Part shown: positions 29,662-32,023 of the stretch, piece by piece
Layout of the letters: each line of letters opens with the position of its first letter
Numbering within the stretch: position 1 is the first letter of the stretch
Source: Coptodactyla brooksi
Lineage: Eukaryota > Arthropoda > Insecta > Coleoptera > Scarabaeidae
DNA: 32,023 nucleotides
Reading direction: 5' to 3'
Assembly (NCBI GenBank): GCA_033557675.1
Contig: JAWQRM010000079.1
Span: forward strand, 1-32,023
Position numbers and translations under genes: made by a program
The notes under the pieces: generated by a model
Seen by the model: the letters and a program-made list of their open reading frames with translations, nothing else
Told to the model about the DNA's origin: nothing
Database searches by the model: none

Positions 29662-30636
29662 ATGAGGAATGTTCAGGACGTAGTAGTAGAAGTGGACCCA
29701 GGAATTGATGATGCGTATGCCCTTGCTGTTCTAGTTGCTGCACAGCAAATTGGGATTATACATATTGTTGCAGTGATTTGCTCAGCTGGAAACGCTGTTA
29801 GGCACCAAACGTGTTATAATTTAGTTAGAATCTTGACGGTGTTAAACGCGAGCACCGAGATACCAATTTTTGAAGGATCGTACCGTCCTATCCTCAGAGA
29901 TCAAGAGTTTATTATGTGTTATGGTGCAGACGGTTTTGGGAACATGTGCATCAACAGGGATCCACACATACAGATCAGGACAACGGAACAGTTTTGTAAA
30001 TTTATTGATATGGTTGCCAAGCCACGTTCTATAACCCTATTGGTGTTTGCTCCTTTAACATTTACGTGTGCCTTCTTAATGCAAAATTCCCATTCGATGT
30101 TCAAAGAGATTTGGATTATGGGTGGTAATAGTATAGGAGACTGTATAGCTCAGTCGTCTTTCAAAAGGGATCCAGAGGCTGTTGACTGTGTGCTTCAGCA
30201 CGCTGAAACTCCGATAACTCTGGTTCCACTACAGGTGTGTCATTCGGTCTTGATCGCTTTGGACTGGCGTATATACGATCTAGGCTCCATACCTACACCT
30301 TTCATGAAGCTCATGAATGACGTTGAGAGGAACATCATGTCGAATCGGAACGAATGGATAATGAATGACATGATAATGGCGATAAGTTTTATCTATCCAG
30401 ATATCATCAGAAGTTATGACATGTATAGGGTTATGATAGGCAGGAACTATCCCACAGACACATCCTCCGGTTTAGTACTGCCTGATAATGATGCCGAGCT
30501 ATCATGTAACGTTCGAATGATAAATTGTCTAGACGTGAAATTGATCCCATCCATTCTGAGATCGAGCCTTACTGGTGACATAGTTAAGCAATATTACAGG
30601 ATACAACGGTTAGAACCCAACACAACCATTAAGTGA
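29662..30636 (+). CDS. NHL4: divergent nucleoside hydrolase-like protein
   Basis: A 324-residue intronless paralogue starting at the ATG at 29662 (MRNVQDVVVEVDPG), two residues longer than the others at the N-terminus. The first Asp of the cluster is Glu10 here (EVDPGIDDAY), while Asp 12, 16 and 17 are kept. AGN, MGG and DPEA follow in order, and the late Asp is kept in WIMNDMIMA (about residue 236). The ribose-binding segment is AQSSF instead of AEFN, the canonical GN is lost and HG is YG. The C-terminal YPT--SGLVL segment is shared with the paralogues. The overall sequence looks closest to NHL3 (AVR-QTCYNL, YRPILR-QE, RTTEQF). There is no signal peptide. AATAAA follows at 30766. Confidence 0.88.
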   Translation: MRNVQDVVVEVDPGIDDAYALAVLVAAQQIGIIHIVAVICSAGNAVRHQTCYNLVRILTVLNASTEIPIFEGSYRPILRDQEFIMCYGADGFGNMCINRDPHIQIRTTEQFCKFIDMVAKPRSITLLVFAPLTFTCAFLMQNSHSMFKEIWIMGGNSIGDCIAQSSFKRDPEAVDCVLQHAETPITLVPLQVCHSVLIALDWRIYDLGSIPTPFMKLMNDVERNIMSNRNEWIMNDMIMAISFIYPDIIRSYDMYRVMIGRNYPTDTSSGLVLPDNDAELSCNVRMINCLDVKLIPSILRSSLTGDIVKQYYRIQRLEPNTTIK

Positions 30637-30765
30637 TTTAGAGGTAAAAATATAATGGAACGGAACTAAACACTAACTGTAAGCGATAATACTTATTGTG
30701 GCAAGATTGAAATCGGCGTGTATTTTTAAGTGATTATTTTTAAGCATACGAATTTAGAGTATATT

Positions 30766-30771
30766 AATAAA
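30766..30771 (+). terminator. Polyadenylation signal of NHL4
   Basis: AATAAA lies 130 bp after the stop codon, within an A-rich run. Confidence 0.55.
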
Positions 30772-30779
30772 AAAAGTAA

Positions 30780-31258
30780 AGTAAATAACCAGCCTCTTTG
30801 CTAGTGCATCTTTTCGTAAACAGTTAATAGTAGTCAAACATTTTTCTATGAATGTGAAAAGGTAAAAAGATGCATTGTCCGAAAACGATAGTATATATTT
30901 ACAAGTTAAATTAAGCGAAATGATTTTATTTGTGAAACTCACAACTCAATTAATGCAGATAAGTTTCATATATAAAATCGATTTGCTTAATTTAAATTGT
31001 AAATATATACCATATTTTCGGATAAGAATTAGAAATTCCGATTTTAAATTGAAAGTATAATTTATTACATACTGAGCAAGGTTGATTACAATTAATCAAA
31101 GTATACACCTATGCTTTCGACATTACCATCTTAATGGTAGCTTGTTTATGCCAGCAACAAAGAAGCCCCAGCAACAAGTAGCGGTGAAATTGTTATTTTC
31201 CATAGCTTGTTGTGAGCTGAATATTTTTCGTTGCATGCTGTGTTGCGTGTTGCAACTA
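30780..31258. other. Gene-free stretch
   Basis: AT-rich sequence without a supported gene. A short inverted pair (GTGCATCTTTT near 30805 and AAAAGATGCAT near 30866) is present. It ends at the TA that flanks the next mariner. Confidence 0.4.
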
Positions 31259-31798
31259 TTGGGTTGTTCGGAGTGTAATTTCGTTTTTTTTAAACCGTAT
31301 ATGCATTACATGTGCTGATAGGTGATATTGCAAAGTTTAGGTGTGAAAATATTTTTTTCGGTTCTGTGCAATTGTTTTCTTTTTGTCTTATGAAACATAT
31401 TTTATAAGACATAACATGACACATTTTGTGTTTTTATTACAAAAAAGATAAAAAAGCGTTCAAGCGAGATAAGAATTAGTCGATGTGTGTGGGGAAGATG
31501 TATTGAGAGAATGCCAGTGTCAAAACTGGATTGCAAAATTTTTTGCTAAAGTTTGCAACATTTTTGGCAAGTTTACAAAATTCTTGGGAGCTCTTTTCAA
31601 AATTTTTTGAAGAATATCACGATCAATTCTAAAGTGTACTGTCATCAACTGGACAAATTGCATGATTGCACTCAAACAGAAAAGGCCAGAGTTGATGAAT
31701 AGAAAAGGTATAGTGTTCCACCAAGATAATGCGAGACCGCATACCAGTTTGGTAACTCGCAAGAAGCTTCTACGGCTTGGATGGGATATACTACCATA
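31259..31798 (+). mobile_element. Second copy of the deleted mariner family, interrupted
   Basis: It starts with the same terminus, TTGGGTTGTTCGG, right after TA at 31257-31258. It follows the copy at 20567-21342 through the leader (CGGTTCTGTGCAATTGTTTTCT) and a TTTGCAAAATTTT-type array at about 31520-31605. The late transposase frame ALKQKRPELMNRKGIVFHQD, then ARPHTSL and GWDILP, is better preserved than in the other copy. It is cut at the TA (31797-31798) by a newer mariner. Its right end is outside the window. Confidence 0.75.
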
Positions 31799-32023
31799 AC
31801 AGGTAGGCTGAAAAGTTCGTAGGCTGACACATAGATGGCGCTACTAGTATTAAATCCATATGATTTTTAGTTAGCCCTAGCCTTCAAAAGATACGGGTAT
31901 AAATTTGACAGCTGTCAGACTATTAGTTTGTGAGATATAGTATTTTGAGTGAAGCAACTTTTGTCAGTTTGAAAAAAATGGATAAAAAGGAATTTCGCGT
32001 GTTAATAAAGCATTGCTTTTTGG
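31799..32023 (+). mobile_element. Younger mariner, 5' part, inserted in the older mariner
   Basis: The element begins with ACAGGTAGGCTGAAAAGTTC directly after TA. It has an untranslated leader of about 180 bp, then the transposase start at 31978. The TA target is recognisable because the older copy at 20567-21342 continues uninterrupted at the same place. The right end is outside the window. Confidence 0.75.
31978..32023 (+). CDS. mariner transposase, N-terminus (partial)
   Basis: The frame starts MDKKEFRVLIKHCFL and runs off the window. This is the start of a widespread insect mariner transposase whose first helix-turn-helix begins with E-R-L-KHCFL. The ATG sits in an A-rich context (AAAAAAATGG). 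With 15 residues visible, intactness cannot be judged, but there is no break so far. Confidence 0.7.
   Translation, partial: MDKKEFRVLIKHCFL

Noticed and set aside
15086..30636. Bacterial contamination or recent bacterial transfer as the source of the NHL genes
   Set aside because: The genes sit among insect transposons, are followed by AATAAA signals rather than operon structure, and are diverged paralogues. An ancient transfer cannot be excluded.

Overview
This is eukaryotic, AT-rich nuclear DNA from an insect. Mariner, piggyBac, pogo, Penelope-like and LINE remnants of insect type, AATAAA signals after the genes and TA-flanked elements all fit. A hymenopteran is my best guess, from the look of the mariner copies, but that is inference. 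No bacterial operon structure, rRNA, tRNA or CRISPR was seen.

The only convincing host genes are four intronless, same-strand paralogues of the nucleoside hydrolase (IunH/URH) family: 15086-16036, 19286-20287, 25628-26569 and 29662-30636, here called NHL1 to NHL4. All keep the N-terminal Asp cluster DPGIDDAY and the later GG and DPEA landmarks. All have lost or replaced the residues that contact ribose in classical enzymes: the EFN triad, the GN before it and the His of HG. NHL2 has also replaced the late metal-binding Asp with Asn. The set is a candidate family of neofunctionalised or catalytically dead hydrolases. A shared 13-bp upstream element, G(C/T)CA(A/G)AAATG(A/T)CA, lies 53-76 bp before each ATG and suggests common regulation.

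The rest is mostly a transposon graveyard. Positions 1-3300 hold a pogo-type end, piggyBac pieces, a LINE 3' end, a TA-flanked MITE and a minus-strand mariner. Positions 4650-5530 hold a dispersed repeat with strong hairpins, and its sister copy (17455-18365) splits a minus-strand LINE. Positions 6900-10130 hold a piggyBac C-terminus, a pogo transposase and three copies of another repeat. Positions 12540-14765 hold two decayed IS630/Tc1-type transposases. Between the NHL genes lie the split LINE, an internally deleted mariner with both terminal inverted repeats, Penelope-like pieces (a GIY-YIG fragment and a hammerhead-ribozyme-like motif) and more mariner debris. The window ends in a fresh-looking mariner inserted at a TA inside an older one.

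Several gene-free blocks (about 1040-1290, 6180-6400, 10520-10830 and 22500-22690) differ in composition from their surroundings and could be conserved regulatory DNA. This cannot be tested from one sequence.
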